Source of the DNA: Balneolaceae bacterium
Lineage (GTDB): Bacteria > Bacteroidota > Rhodothermia > Balneolales > Balneolaceae
Reading direction: 5' to 3'
NCBI GenBank assembly: GCA_007129085.1
Contig: SKWF01000053.1
Location: forward strand, 1-10,870
Length of the DNA stretch: 10,870 bases
Numbering within the stretch: the first letter of the stretch is position 1; the number at the start of each line of letters is the position of its first letter. Below the pieces are notes generated by a model. The model saw only the letters and a program-made list of their open reading frames with translations, was not told where the DNA came from and ran no database searches. Shown one piece after another: positions 1 through 7,575 of this stretch. A program made the position numbers and the translations under genes.

Positions 1-87
1 GCGGCATTGCGTGTGGAATTAGCATGGCCGCTCAATAATTTTGAGCCGGATCCCACATTTTGGATACGATTTAATCCTACGTTTTAA
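1..87 (+). CDS. C-terminal end of an outer-membrane beta-barrel protein (partial, possibly BamA/Omp85-like)
   Basis: Frame 1 is open from the first base of the window and gives 28 residues before a TAA at 85-87; the rest of the gene lies to the left. The last residues read FWIRFNPTF. This alternating hydrophobic/polar pattern with a final Phe is the classic last strand of a diderm outer-membrane beta-barrel, the signal recognised by the BAM complex. The preceding stretch (RVELAWPL) resembles the second-to-last strand of BamA/TamA-type surface antigens, but 28 residues cannot fix the family. The stop is about 60 bases before mltG on the same strand, so co-transcription is possible. I am fairly sure it is a real gene end and much less sure of the exact family. 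Confidence 0.55.
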   Translation, partial: AALRVELAWPLNNFEPDPTFWIRFNPTF

Positions 88-146
88 TTAGATGATTTGC
101 GAAAAATCGTATATTCACCAGCCAATTTTAACTGTATGATGATGTG

Positions 147-1217
147 ATGGTCCCGTATTCAAAACGAGAGCTGCTTTTTCTTCTCGGAATTTTCCTGTTT
201 TTCTTAATTCTAACGTTTGGTTCTCGATATCTAAGGCTTTACAACCCTTCGGCTATTCAATCGGATTTGCCAACCGCTCTCTACTTAGATGAACGAATCG
301 GCCTACACGAGTTGGGAGAAAAACTTGATTCAATTGGGGTAGAGGTAGATCATGATGAATTGGAATGGGCAGGGCGTGTGCTGGGCTGGAGAAACTTTCG
401 AATGGGGCGGTACGAAATTAACGACGGTATATCCTACGAAACATTTTTGTCTAATATGGCGCGGGGTATACAGGATCCGGGTAGAGTAACAGTACTGCCC
501 GGGAATGATATTGAACGTCTTTCAAGTCATCTGGCACGACAGCTTCGGGCAGATTCCGCCGCTTTTGCAGAACAATTTAGCGACAGTTCTGATTTGGCGA
601 TGGAATTAGAGCTCACCGGGGAAGAGCTGCTCGCGCGGATGCTGCCCAATACTTATCAGATGTACTGGACCTCTTCTCCAAGAGCGGTAATTAATCGCAT
701 TCACAACGAGTTTCAGTCGATGATTAATAACAGGTATCACGGACTGCTATCCGAAAGTCAGTTTTCGCTCGATGAAGTTATTATTCTAGCTTCCATTGTT
801 GATTGGGAAGCGAGGTTAAACGATGAGAAACCGAGGATCAGCGGTTTGTACATCAACAGATTGAACAGAAATATGAGGCTGCAGGCAGACCCAACAGTGC
901 TCTATGCATTGGGTGAACGCCGCCGTTTACTCTACGAAGATTATCGATTTGAGCACCCATACAACACCTACATGATTAATGGATTGCCACCGGGCCCAAT
1001 AACAAACCCGGATGAATCATCCATCCGTGCTGTGTTGGATCCCGAAGAGCATGATTATCTGTTTATGGTAGCGACGCCGGAAGGAAGCCATGTTTTCAGC
1101 CGAACATACGAGGAGCATCGGCAGGCCAGTGCGGAATGGCAGCAGTGGATACAGGAGCAATATCGTATCAAAAGGGAACGAGAGCGTGAAGAGGCCCGAC
1201 AGTCCGGTGAATCGTAA
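147..1217 (+). CDS. mltG: Endolytic murein transglycosylase MltG (YceG family)
   Basis: MltG is an inner-membrane lytic transglycosylase that cuts nascent glycan strands inside the chain and is thought to set their length. With the ATG at 147 the protein has 356 residues, a usual family length. Residues 9-26 form one transmembrane helix (LLFLLGIFLFFLILTF). A LysM-like region follows, then the YceG catalytic domain. Family motifs visible are MLPNTYQMYW (165-174), LASIVDWE (214-221), LQADPTVLY (245-253) and GLPPGPITNP (279-288). The Glu at 221 is the expected catalytic residue; the motif is ASIVDWE where many homologues have ASIVEKE, and the second acidic position is kept. The C-terminus is a charged Arg/Glu-rich tail. 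A GTG at 144 directly before the ATG is an equally possible start. There is no Shine-Dalgarno sequence. The gene converges on the TPR/PBP1 gene, 28 bases away. Confidence 0.93.
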   Translation: MVPYSKRELLFLLGIFLFFLILTFGSRYLRLYNPSAIQSDLPTALYLDERIGLHELGEKLDSIGVEVDHDELEWAGRVLGWRNFRMGRYEINDGISYETFLSNMARGIQDPGRVTVLPGNDIERLSSHLARQLRADSAAFAEQFSDSSDLAMELELTGEELLARMLPNTYQMYWTSSPRAVINRIHNEFQSMINNRYHGLLSESQFSLDEVIILASIVDWEARLNDEKPRISGLYINRLNRNMRLQADPTVLYALGERRRLLYEDYRFEHPYNTYMINGLPPGPITNPDESSIRAVLDPEEHDYLFMVATPEGSHVFSRTYEEHRQASAEWQQWIQEQYRIKREREREEARQSGES

Positions 1218-1245
1218 TTTTTTCCGGATTAGAGTAGGGCCTGAA

Positions 1246-2991
1246 CTAATTTAATCCGTCACCGAACTTTTCTCTGGCTGATTGACTCAACGGTCGGATA
1301 AAGACGTGTTGATTAACCCGTTTTCCATCAAAATTAATTCGTAACCCAAGCCCGTCATAATCTCTGCCCTGCCGGAGTACTTGCTGTAAATATCGTGGAT
1401 TACCGGCAGTTTCGAGACTTCTAAACAGGTACCCTGCAACATCAAAACCGATTTTGGCAAACTGATCGGGTTCAAGGCCAAACCTTACAACAAAATCCTC
1501 TTCGACAAATTGGGCCTCTGTAGTATCAGCGGTAGCACCGAAAGCTTGTGAATAATAGATATCTACGTTGCGATCTACCCAACCGGTTAAATTTGCAGAT
1601 TCCCACTCTTCTGAACCGAGTACAACCATATCGGTATTCATCACTTCAAGATCTGTCATCAAGAGGTTGATGAGCGTATTCGCCGGGCGCCCGGTAAAAG
1701 GGGCATAAATACCCTGAGAGGGGGTGTAATTGAGTGAGTCGATTTCTGCCTGATCTGTAGTAAAAAACTTAGTGAATTCGCTGAGATCGAAACCCATAGA
1801 GGCAAAATCCTCCTCAATATAGTATGAAATATGAGCACCCAGCCGTTCAGCTTCGTGACGGAATCCATGTGCCGAAGAGGTTCCAAGGGCATCGGTTTGA
1901 GTGATTACTGCAAGTGTATCGAGTCCAAGTTCCTGTACGGCATGGCGGGCCATTTGCCGACCATGAACTTCGAAAGTTGGGTTTAACTGAAAGGTGTAGT
2001 TATAACCCAAGTTGATATCATCAGAGTTGGCGAGTGGTGCCAGCATGGGTACTTGATACTCTTCAGCGAGTTCTGCCATTCGTACGGCCGGATCAGAAAA
2101 AAGAGGGCCTATAACAGCATCTACGTGGTTCGACCACACCAATTCCGTGAATGCAGCTGCAGTTGAATCGGCGTCTTCAGAGGAAGGTTTGAAGTGTAAA
2201 CGAACTTTTTTATTGGGATTTCGACTATTAAACTCCTCTGCTGCGAGGGTTATTCCGAAATAGAGATTTCGTGGGATGGTAAATTCTGATGCTCGTTCAT
2301 CAAATGTTGGAAGAATCACACCAATATTGTAAACCATTCCCTGGGGAGGTGTGGGATATTGCGAAATAATCTGCTGCATTCCTTCTTGGTCAAGAAGCTC
2401 ACGTCGCAGCTGTTCTCGGTAGGTTGAATCTCTTTCTGTTTTCGCAATTTCATTTACGAGAACGCGATATGTTTCTTCATCAACCCGATCTTTCGCACTT
2501 TGAACGAGCTCTATTCCAACCTGTTGATACTCTGACTGTTGAACAGCCCGAAAGCGTTGCTCGAGAGTTAAGTACTGCTGAAGTTGCCTTTTAAATCTGT
2601 TTGCATCAACCTGAATTCCCGTTCTACTTTCATCAGTAATTAGTTCATGCAGTTGATCCAAACTTTTTGCAAAGCTTTTCATGCCAAAATAGGAGAGGGC
2701 GAGAGTGTATTTTGCTTCCTGTCGGATATTTCTATCGGAACTTGATGCCGCCTCTTTTAAATAATCATTTGCCGTAAAGTAGTTCGCAAGGGCAAAATAG
2801 CTTTTACCTGCAAAAAGTATAGCTTTCTCTTCATCGATCTTTTTAAAGATCTCCAGGGCCTCCTCGTACTGTTCACTTTCGTAGAGTTCGAGAGCGGTTT
2901 CAAAATCCGGACTCTCGGTTTCTTGCTGTGCTATTGCCAATGTGGCGGTGAATGTAATCAGGGCAGAGAATAATATTAATCGCTTCATCAT
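1246..2991 (-). CDS. Periplasmic TPR plus type I periplasmic-binding-fold protein (LivK/LpoA-like)
   Basis: The 581-residue protein begins with a signal peptide (MMKRLILFSALITFTATLAIA) with a likely cut after A21; no Cys follows, so it should be soluble in the periplasm and not a lipoprotein. Residues about 28-120 look like TPR helices (ALELYESEQYEEALEIFKKI; YTLALSYFGMKSFAKSLDQL). A helical linker runs to about 215. From about 222 to 570 there is a type I periplasmic-binding fold of the branched-chain amino acid receptor kind: IGVILPTF at the start, a DAVIGPLFSDPA strand-turn (291-302) and VPMLAPLANSDDI (314-326). No ABC permease or ATPase gene is nearby. TPR followed by a PBP1 fold is the layout of LpoA, the activator of penicillin-binding protein PBP1a, so a regulatory or envelope role is as likely as solute uptake. 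It lies 61 bases after guaA; I see no promoter in that gap. Two adjacent ATGs (2991, 2988) could each be the start. Confidence 0.8.
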   Translation of the reverse strand: MMKRLILFSALITFTATLAIAQQETESPDFETALELYESEQYEEALEIFKKIDEEKAILFAGKSYFALANYFTANDYLKEAASSSDRNIRQEAKYTLALSYFGMKSFAKSLDQLHELITDESRTGIQVDANRFKRQLQQYLTLEQRFRAVQQSEYQQVGIELVQSAKDRVDEETYRVLVNEIAKTERDSTYREQLRRELLDQEGMQQIISQYPTPPQGMVYNIGVILPTFDERASEFTIPRNLYFGITLAAEEFNSRNPNKKVRLHFKPSSEDADSTAAAFTELVWSNHVDAVIGPLFSDPAVRMAELAEEYQVPMLAPLANSDDINLGYNYTFQLNPTFEVHGRQMARHAVQELGLDTLAVITQTDALGTSSAHGFRHEAERLGAHISYYIEEDFASMGFDLSEFTKFFTTDQAEIDSLNYTPSQGIYAPFTGRPANTLINLLMTDLEVMNTDMVVLGSEEWESANLTGWVDRNVDIYYSQAFGATADTTEAQFVEEDFVVRFGLEPDQFAKIGFDVAGYLFRSLETAGNPRYLQQVLRQGRDYDGLGLRINFDGKRVNQHVFIRPLSQSAREKFGDGLN

Positions 2992-3052
2992 TATTGTAAA
3001 CTATTTATTTCAAATACGTTAATGGAAAAACGCATATTTAGTTCCCTTGTTT

Positions 3053-4603
3053 TTATTCCCACTCGATAGTTGCGGGTGGCTTAGAGCTGATATCGTAAAC
3101 CACACGATTTATACCACGAACCTCATTGATTATTCGGTTGCTCACTTCGGCGAGGAAATCGTAGGGAAGGTGGGCCCAGTCTGCAGTCATTCCATCACGG
3201 CTTGTAACGGCGCGTAGGGCGATAGTAAATTCGTATGTGCGTTCATCACCCATAACCCCCACAGATTGTACCGGCAGCAGAACGGCAAGCGCCTGCCATA
3301 CCTCATCATACAGCCCGTGATCGCGAAGAGACTGGATGAATATATGATCCGCCTCTTTTAAAAGCTCAAGACGTTCCGGATAGATGTCACCGATAATACG
3401 TATGCCAAGTCCCGGTCCGGGGAACGGGTGTCGGCCAATAAATGATTCGGGAATGCCGAGCTCACGGCCTACATTTCGAACTTCATCTTTAAAAAGCTCA
3501 CGTACCGGCTCGAGCAGATCGAGATTCATTTTTTCCGGTAAACCACCTACGTTGTGGTGTGATTTGATGGTAGCTGAGGGCCCTTTAAATGAAACGCTCT
3601 CAATTACATCGGGATAGAGTGTTCCTTGAGCCAAAAATTTAAAATCGTTCTCTTCAGAGATGGCGTCATCAAAAACGTCGATAAACGTATTTCCAATGAT
3701 TTTACGCTTCTCTTCAGGATCTGAAACTCCTTTGAGGTTGTTTATAAATAGGGTGGATGCATCAACACCTTTTACGGGCAGCGAAAGATGCTCGCGATAC
3801 GTTGATAGAACATTCTCAAACTCATTTTTTCGAAGGAGTCCGTTATCTACAAAAATGCACTGTAATTGATCGCCTATTGCTTTATGGATAAGTGTAGCTA
3901 CCACGGTGGAATCTACTCCGCCCGAAAGACCGCAGAGAACTCTGCTCTCGCCGACTTTTTCTCGTATCGCCTCTATTTCTGTTTCAATAAACGAAGCGGC
4001 TGTCCATGTTGCTTTACACCCACAAATGTCGATCACAAAATTTTTGATGATCTGCTTGCCCTCATCTGTATGAACTACTTCGGGGTGGAATTGGACACCA
4101 TAATGCTCTTTTTCAACATGCTTAACGGCTGCAACGGGAGCATTTTCGGTGTGAGCAATTACTTTGTATGATTCCGGCAGATCATGAATATGATCTCCAT
4201 GGCTCATCCAAACTGTCGTCTCTTTCTTTAAATTTTTGAGCAGCGTACTGTTGTCATCAACCAGAAGATTGGCACGGCCAAATTCCCGTTTTTCCGCTTT
4301 CTCTACGCTACCCGGTTTGATGGCGTGTGCAAGAGACTGGAGGCCATAACAAATTCCCAACACAGGCACGCCCAGATCGAGATATGTTGTGTTCAGAGCC
4401 GGTGCATCATTATCGTAAACGCTATTGGGACCGCCGGAGAGAATGACTCCATTGGGTGGATTCTCGGAAAAGGTTTCGGGATCTACGTTAAAGGGGTGAA
4501 TTTCGCAGTACACATTGTTTTCGCGAACTCTGCGTGCAATAAGTTGAGTGTACTGAGATCCAAAGTCGAGGATGAGAATCCACTCATCATTTGGGTTCAT
4601 CAT
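3053..4603 (-). CDS. guaA: GMP synthase (glutamine-hydrolysing)
   Basis: GuaA converts XMP to GMP using ATP and ammonia taken from glutamine, the last step of guanine nucleotide synthesis in the cytosol. At 516 residues it is a normal full-length single-chain enzyme. Residues 9-195 are a class I glutamine amidotransferase with nucleophile C85 in GICYGLQ and the H173/E175 pair in QFHPEV. The ATP pyrophosphatase domain follows with the P-loop LSGGVDST (226-233). The C-terminal XMP-binding and dimerisation domain holds HPFPGPGLGIR (392-402) and ends in the family tail KPPATIEWE. Nothing is missing. It starts 21 bases after gcvH stops and has no Shine-Dalgarno sequence, so it is probably the fifth gene of the efp run. 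Two adjacent ATGs (4603 and 4600) are both possible starts. No purine riboswitch is visible upstream; the short gap leaves no room for one. Confidence 0.98.
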   Translation of the reverse strand: MMNPNDEWILILDFGSQYTQLIARRVRENNVYCEIHPFNVDPETFSENPPNGVILSGGPNSVYDNDAPALNTTYLDLGVPVLGICYGLQSLAHAIKPGSVEKAEKREFGRANLLVDDNSTLLKNLKKETTVWMSHGDHIHDLPESYKVIAHTENAPVAAVKHVEKEHYGVQFHPEVVHTDEGKQIIKNFVIDICGCKATWTAASFIETEIEAIREKVGESRVLCGLSGGVDSTVVATLIHKAIGDQLQCIFVDNGLLRKNEFENVLSTYREHLSLPVKGVDASTLFINNLKGVSDPEEKRKIIGNTFIDVFDDAISEENDFKFLAQGTLYPDVIESVSFKGPSATIKSHHNVGGLPEKMNLDLLEPVRELFKDEVRNVGRELGIPESFIGRHPFPGPGLGIRIIGDIYPERLELLKEADHIFIQSLRDHGLYDEVWQALAVLLPVQSVGVMGDERTYEFTIALRAVTSRDGMTADWAHLPYDFLAEVSNRIINEVRGINRVVYDISSKPPATIEWE

Positions 4604-4624
4604 GTAAAAAAAGTGTTGATAGGG

Positions 4625-5005
4625 TTAGCCGACAATTTCTTCGTACTTATCGGCGGTAAGAAGTGATTCGAGCTCAGATTTATCAGATACGGTAAACTTA
4701 ACCATCCATCCGTCGCCGTAGGGATCGTTATTTACCAGCTCAGGATCGTCTTCCAGCTCTTCGTTAATTTCTGCGATTTCACCGCTGAGAGGTGCATACA
4801 GTTCTGATACTGTTTTCACCGCTTCAACAGTGCCAAATACATCATCTTTATCGAACTCTTCACCTTCCGGCTCCAACTCAACAAATACAATATCGCCAAG
4901 TTCGCCCTGGGCAAAATCTGTAATTCCAATTGTTACGGTTCCGTCTCCGTTGTCCCTTACCCATTCATGTTCCGGGGTATACTTTAAATCTTTGGGGATA
5001 TTCAT
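4625..5005 (-). CDS. gcvH: Glycine cleavage system H protein (lipoyl carrier)
   Basis: GcvH carries the aminomethyl group between the P, T and L proteins of the glycine cleavage system on a lipoyl-lysine arm; in some bacteria it is also the first acceptor from which lipoyl groups are passed to other enzymes. The 126 residues match the usual length. Near the N-terminus it has YTPEHEWV (9-16) and GITDFAQGELGDIVFVELP-like strands (GITDFAQGELGDIVFVELEP, 27-46). The lipoylation hairpin is GTVEAVKTVSELYAPLSG (58-75), with K64 as the modified lysine. The C-terminal part has NNDPYGDGWM (92-101), again typical. It begins 12 bases after accC stops. gcvT and gcvP are not in the window, so this H-protein gene is separated from its usual partners and sits with fatty acid synthesis genes. 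Confidence 0.97.
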   Translation of the reverse strand: MNIPKDLKYTPEHEWVRDNGDGTVTIGITDFAQGELGDIVFVELEPEGEEFDKDDVFGTVEAVKTVSELYAPLSGEIAEINEELEDDPELVNNDPYGDGWMVKFTVSDKSELESLLTADKYEEIVG

Positions 5006-5017
5006 AGATGTCGGTTT

Positions 5018-6364
5018 TTATTCTGATTTGAACTTAAATGTGTTTTCCAGGTATTTGGTGTCAAACTCACCGGTTTGAAATCCTTCATCATCCATTAACT
5101 GCAGGTGATAAGGGATGGTGGTTTTTACACCTTCAACAATAAACTCTTCCAGCGCACGGCGCATTCGTTTTATTGCTTCTTCGCGGGTGGGAGCACTTAC
5201 GATCAGTTTTCCAATCATGGAATCGTAATGTGGAGGGATAACGTAGCCGGAATAGGCGTGGGTATCCATTCGTGTACTGTGTCCACCGGGTATGTTGAAT
5301 ACAGATAATTTTCCGGGTGAGGGCCTGAAATTAAACTTCGGATCTTCGGCGTTAATCCGGCACTCAATAGCGTGACCACGAATTTTAAGTGGTTTTTTCT
5401 CAATTTTTTCGCCGTAAGCCACACGGATCTGTTCTTTAACAAGATCCACATAGGTAATTTCTTCCGTTACGGGATGCTCTACCTGAATACGGGTATTCAT
5501 CTCCATAAAGTAGAAGTTGTGATCTTTATCAACCAGAAACTCAATGGTTCCCGCACCTTCATAGTTGATCGCCTCGCCGGCTCTGACAGCCGCTGTTCCC
5601 ATTCTTTCCCGAAGCTCCGGGGTCATGATGGGAGAGGGGGCTTCCTCGAGTAGTTTTTGATGGCGGCGCTGCAGGGAGCATTCACGCTCACCAAGGTGGA
5701 TTACATTGCCGTGTTGATCACCCAAAATCTGAATCTCGATATGGCGTGGTTTTTGAACAAACTTTTCAATGTAAACTTCAGGATTGCCAAATACCGTTTC
5801 TGCCTCATTTCGACAAGTGTTGAATGAATTTTCAAACTTCTCTTCACTTTCAACCACCCTCATTCCGCGTCCACCACCACCGGCGCTGGCTTTAATAATG
5901 AGCGGGTATCCGGTCTCATCGGCTACTTTTTTGGCATCTTCATAGTTGTCAACAACGCCATCAGAGCCGGGAACAACCGGCACCTTATTGGCAATCATTG
6001 TTGCTTTTGCCGTTGCCTTATCACCCATTCCTTGAATCATCTCGGGTGATGGACCGATAAACTTAATATTGTGTTCACCGCAAATTCGGCTGAATTCTGC
6101 ATTTTCCGACAGAAAACCATAACCGGGATGTATCGCTTCGGCGTTGGTGATTTCTGCAGCAGCTAAAATAGATTGTACTTTCAGATAGCTCTCTTTACCG
6201 GCAGGAGGGCCAATACAGACAGCTTCATCAGCAAATTTAACATGCAGGCTATCTTGGTCGGCAGTGGAATAAACTGCAACTGTTTTAATTCCCATCTCTT
6301 TACAGGTGCGGATAATACGCAGAGCAATTTCGCCTCTGTTGGCAATCAGAATTTTTTTAAACAT
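5018..6364 (-). CDS. accC: Acetyl-CoA carboxylase, biotin carboxylase subunit
   Basis: AccC uses ATP and bicarbonate to carboxylate biotin on AccB, the first half-reaction of acetyl-CoA carboxylase and so the entry to fatty acid synthesis. The 448 residues equal the normal length of the stand-alone subunit. It opens with the N-terminal fold signature KILIANRGEIALRI (4-17). The ATP-grasp glycine loop is KASAGGGGRGMR (158-169), RRHQKLLEEAPSP lies at 233-245, and the active-site strand EMNTRIQVEHPVTE (288-301) carries E288, N290 and R292. CRINAEDP (335-342) supplies the further conserved Arg (R336). All expected catalytic residues are present. It follows accB with only 7 bases between stop and start, so the two are almost certainly translated from one message. 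The short gap has a weak purine patch (AGGG), the nearest thing to a ribosome-binding site in the run. The carboxyltransferase genes accA/accD are not in the window. Confidence 0.98.
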   Translation of the reverse strand: MFKKILIANRGEIALRIIRTCKEMGIKTVAVYSTADQDSLHVKFADEAVCIGPPAGKESYLKVQSILAAAEITNAEAIHPGYGFLSENAEFSRICGEHNIKFIGPSPEMIQGMGDKATAKATMIANKVPVVPGSDGVVDNYEDAKKVADETGYPLIIKASAGGGGRGMRVVESEEKFENSFNTCRNEAETVFGNPEVYIEKFVQKPRHIEIQILGDQHGNVIHLGERECSLQRRHQKLLEEAPSPIMTPELRERMGTAAVRAGEAINYEGAGTIEFLVDKDHNFYFMEMNTRIQVEHPVTEEITYVDLVKEQIRVAYGEKIEKKPLKIRGHAIECRINAEDPKFNFRPSPGKLSVFNIPGGHSTRMDTHAYSGYVIPPHYDSMIGKLIVSAPTREEAIKRMRRALEEFIVEGVKTTIPYHLQLMDDEGFQTGEFDTKYLENTFKFKSE

Positions 6365-6371
6365 CTATACC

Positions 6372-6848
6372 CTATTTTTTGATAATGAAAAGAGGCTGAT
6401 CGAACTCAACAGGTTGACCATCATCAACCAGTATTTTTTGAATGGTGCCGGAGAATTCAGCTTCAATTTCGTTCATAATCTTCATCGCTTCAACGATGCA
6501 GAGTGTGTCGCCTTCTTTAATGCTATCTCCAACCTTAACAAATGCATCAGAATCGGGGGAGGGAGCTTCGTAAAATGTACCTACAATCGGTGATTTTACA
6601 ACATCACCATCAGGCTGTGCATCTCCGCCGGATTCGCCGTCACTCTGAGGAGCGGGTGCCGGAGCAGCTTGCGGTTGTGGTGCAGGAGCCTGCTGCTGTG
6701 GAGGCATTTGGTAGTGAACCTGTTGTGGAGATTCACTTTCTGACTGTTTTTTTACTTTTAATTTAAAATCTCCCTCTTCAATAGATACTTCATTTACGTC
6801 GCTGTCGGAGATTAGATCTAACAGGTTTTTTACGAGTTTTAAATCCAT
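6372..6848 (-). CDS. accB: Acetyl-CoA carboxylase, biotin carboxyl carrier protein
   Basis: AccB carries biotin between the biotin carboxylase (AccC) and the carboxyltransferase of acetyl-CoA carboxylase. The 158-residue protein has a short helical N-terminus (MDLKLVKNLLDLI), then a flexible linker at about 43-82 rich in Pro, Ala and Gln. The biotinyl domain begins at SPIVGTFYEAPSPD (86-99), which contains the usual thumb region, and the biotin site is CIVEAMKIMNEIEA (117-130), with K123 as the biotinylated lysine. The last residues QPLFIIKK close the domain. It starts 8 bases after efp and ends 7 bases before accC. The efp-accB-accC order is widespread in bacteria. No Shine-Dalgarno sequence precedes the ATG. 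Confidence 0.97.
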   Translation of the reverse strand: MDLKLVKNLLDLISDSDVNEVSIEEGDFKLKVKKQSESESPQQVHYQMPPQQQAPAPQPQAAPAPAPQSDGESGGDAQPDGDVVKSPIVGTFYEAPSPDSDAFVKVGDSIKEGDTLCIVEAMKIMNEIEAEFSGTIQKILVDDGQPVEFDQPLFIIKK

Positions 6849-6856
6849 GTTGTTTA

Positions 6857-7432
6857 TTATTTTGTTTTGGCTCTTTCTAAATATTCGCCGGTTCGGGTAT
6901 CTACTTTAACTTTTTCACCTTGGTCGATAAAAAGGGGTACTTGAATAACTGCACCACCGGAAACGGTTGCTGGTTTGCTGCCACCCTGGGCAGTATCTCC
7001 CTTCAATCCGGGGTCGGTTTTTACAACTTCTGTTTCAATTTGTGCAGGAGGTTCAGCAAATAAAATGTTTTCGTTCTCTACATCAATGGTAAGCGTACAT
7101 ATTTGTCCATCTGATATAAAGTCCGGTTTTTGAACTTTCGAAATTTCCAGCGGTGTCTGTTCGTAGGTTTCCTGGTTCATAAAGTAAAAAAGGTCTCCAT
7201 CAGCATATAAAAACTGGTATGGCTGGCTCTCTATTCGAACCGCTTCAACCTTTTCACCGGATCGAAAAGTTTTATCAATATTCTTTTCGTTAACAAGTCC
7301 GCGTAGTTTTGTGCGGACAAAAGCAGGCCCTTTACCGGGCTTAACGTGTTGAAACTCCACAATTTCATAAATTTCACCATCAAGTATAATGGTGAGTCCG
7401 TTGTGGAAATCGGATGTGTTTACTTTAGACAT
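6857..7432 (-). CDS. efp: Translation elongation factor P
   Basis: EF-P enters the ribosomal E site and relieves stalling at consecutive prolines. The 191 residues match the usual length. The N-terminal KOW-like domain has the tip loop VKPGKGPAF (30-38), with K34 at the position that in many bacteria receives a modification such as beta-lysylation; an Arg-type (rhamnosylated) tip is excluded. No modification enzyme gene (epmA, epmB, earP) is in the window, so the modification state is unknown. The C-terminal OB domain has the EF-P signature TDPGLKGDTA (138-147), then GGAVIQVPLFI and VKVDTRTGEYLERA. It is the first gene of the run that follows the promoter at 7458-7489. There is no Shine-Dalgarno sequence before the ATG; the expected leader is only about 19 bases. 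Confidence 0.98.
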   Translation of the reverse strand: MSKVNTSDFHNGLTIILDGEIYEIVEFQHVKPGKGPAFVRTKLRGLVNEKNIDKTFRSGEKVEAVRIESQPYQFLYADGDLFYFMNQETYEQTPLEISKVQKPDFISDGQICTLTIDVENENILFAEPPAQIETEVVKTDPGLKGDTAQGGSKPATVSGGAVIQVPLFIDQGEKVKVDTRTGEYLERAKTK

Positions 7433-7457
7433 ATGTTTTATTAAATCAGAATTTGGT

Positions 7458-7489
7458 CAAAAATACAGCGGGAACTCTTCTATAACAAA
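7458..7489 (-). promoter_or_regulatory. Bacteroidota-type sigma-A promoter of the efp-acc run
   Basis: Read on the - strand, TTTG (7489-7486) is followed after 20 bases by TATTTTTG (7465-7458), an exact match to the -7 consensus TAnnTTTG and the -33 TTTG described for Bacteroides-type promoters. The predicted transcript would begin near 7451, giving a leader of about 19 bases before the efp ATG at 7432. It lies in the only sizeable gap between the upstream terminator and efp. The spacing is at the long side of the usual range. This is a sequence match, not a mapped start. Confidence 0.6.
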
Positions 7490-7532
7490 TACCGAATAGC
7501 TGTATGACTGAAAATTTTAGGGTCTTTCTATA

Positions 7533-7566
7533 AAAAAAGTGAACCGGGTTAGAGGCTCACTTTTTT
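7533..7566 (-). terminator. Rho-independent terminator after the sodium symporter gene
   Basis: On the - strand AAAAAAGTGAGCC (7566-7554) pairs with GGTTCACTTTTTT (7545-7533) across an 8-base loop. The match is complete except for one G-U wobble, and the 3' arm continues into a run of seven T. The + strand version would have an A-C mismatch, so the - strand is favoured. It begins 10 bases after the symporter stop at 7576 and ends before the efp promoter, so it separates the two transcription units. Confidence 0.8.
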
Positions 7567-7575
7567 AAAAGTTCT

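Noticed and set aside
804..815. MltG active site ASIVDWE instead of ASIVEKE as a sign of a dead enzyme
   Set aside because: The Glu expected to be catalytic (second acidic position) is present and the other family motifs are intact; the first position varies among homologues.
1225..1258. Inverted repeat CGGATTA / TAATCCG between the convergent mltG and TPR/PBP1 genes, possibly a shared terminator
   Set aside because: The stem is only 7 bases with a 20-base loop and is not followed by a T run on either strand, so it does not meet a terminator pattern.
2992..3052. Separate promoter for the TPR/PBP1 gene in the 61-base gap after guaA
   Set aside because: TATTTG occurs but no TAnnTTTG with a suitably spaced TTTG was found; read-through from guaA is simpler.
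3384..4171. Several + strand open frames of 69-101 codons opposite guaA
   Set aside because: They have no recognisable motifs, and the - strand frame encodes a complete, conserved GMP synthase; they are shadows.
6611..6723. Repeat-like Gln/Pro/Ala-rich stretch in accB as a possible repeat element or frameshift
   Set aside because: It is the normal flexible linker of biotin carboxyl carrier proteins, and the frame is intact on both sides.
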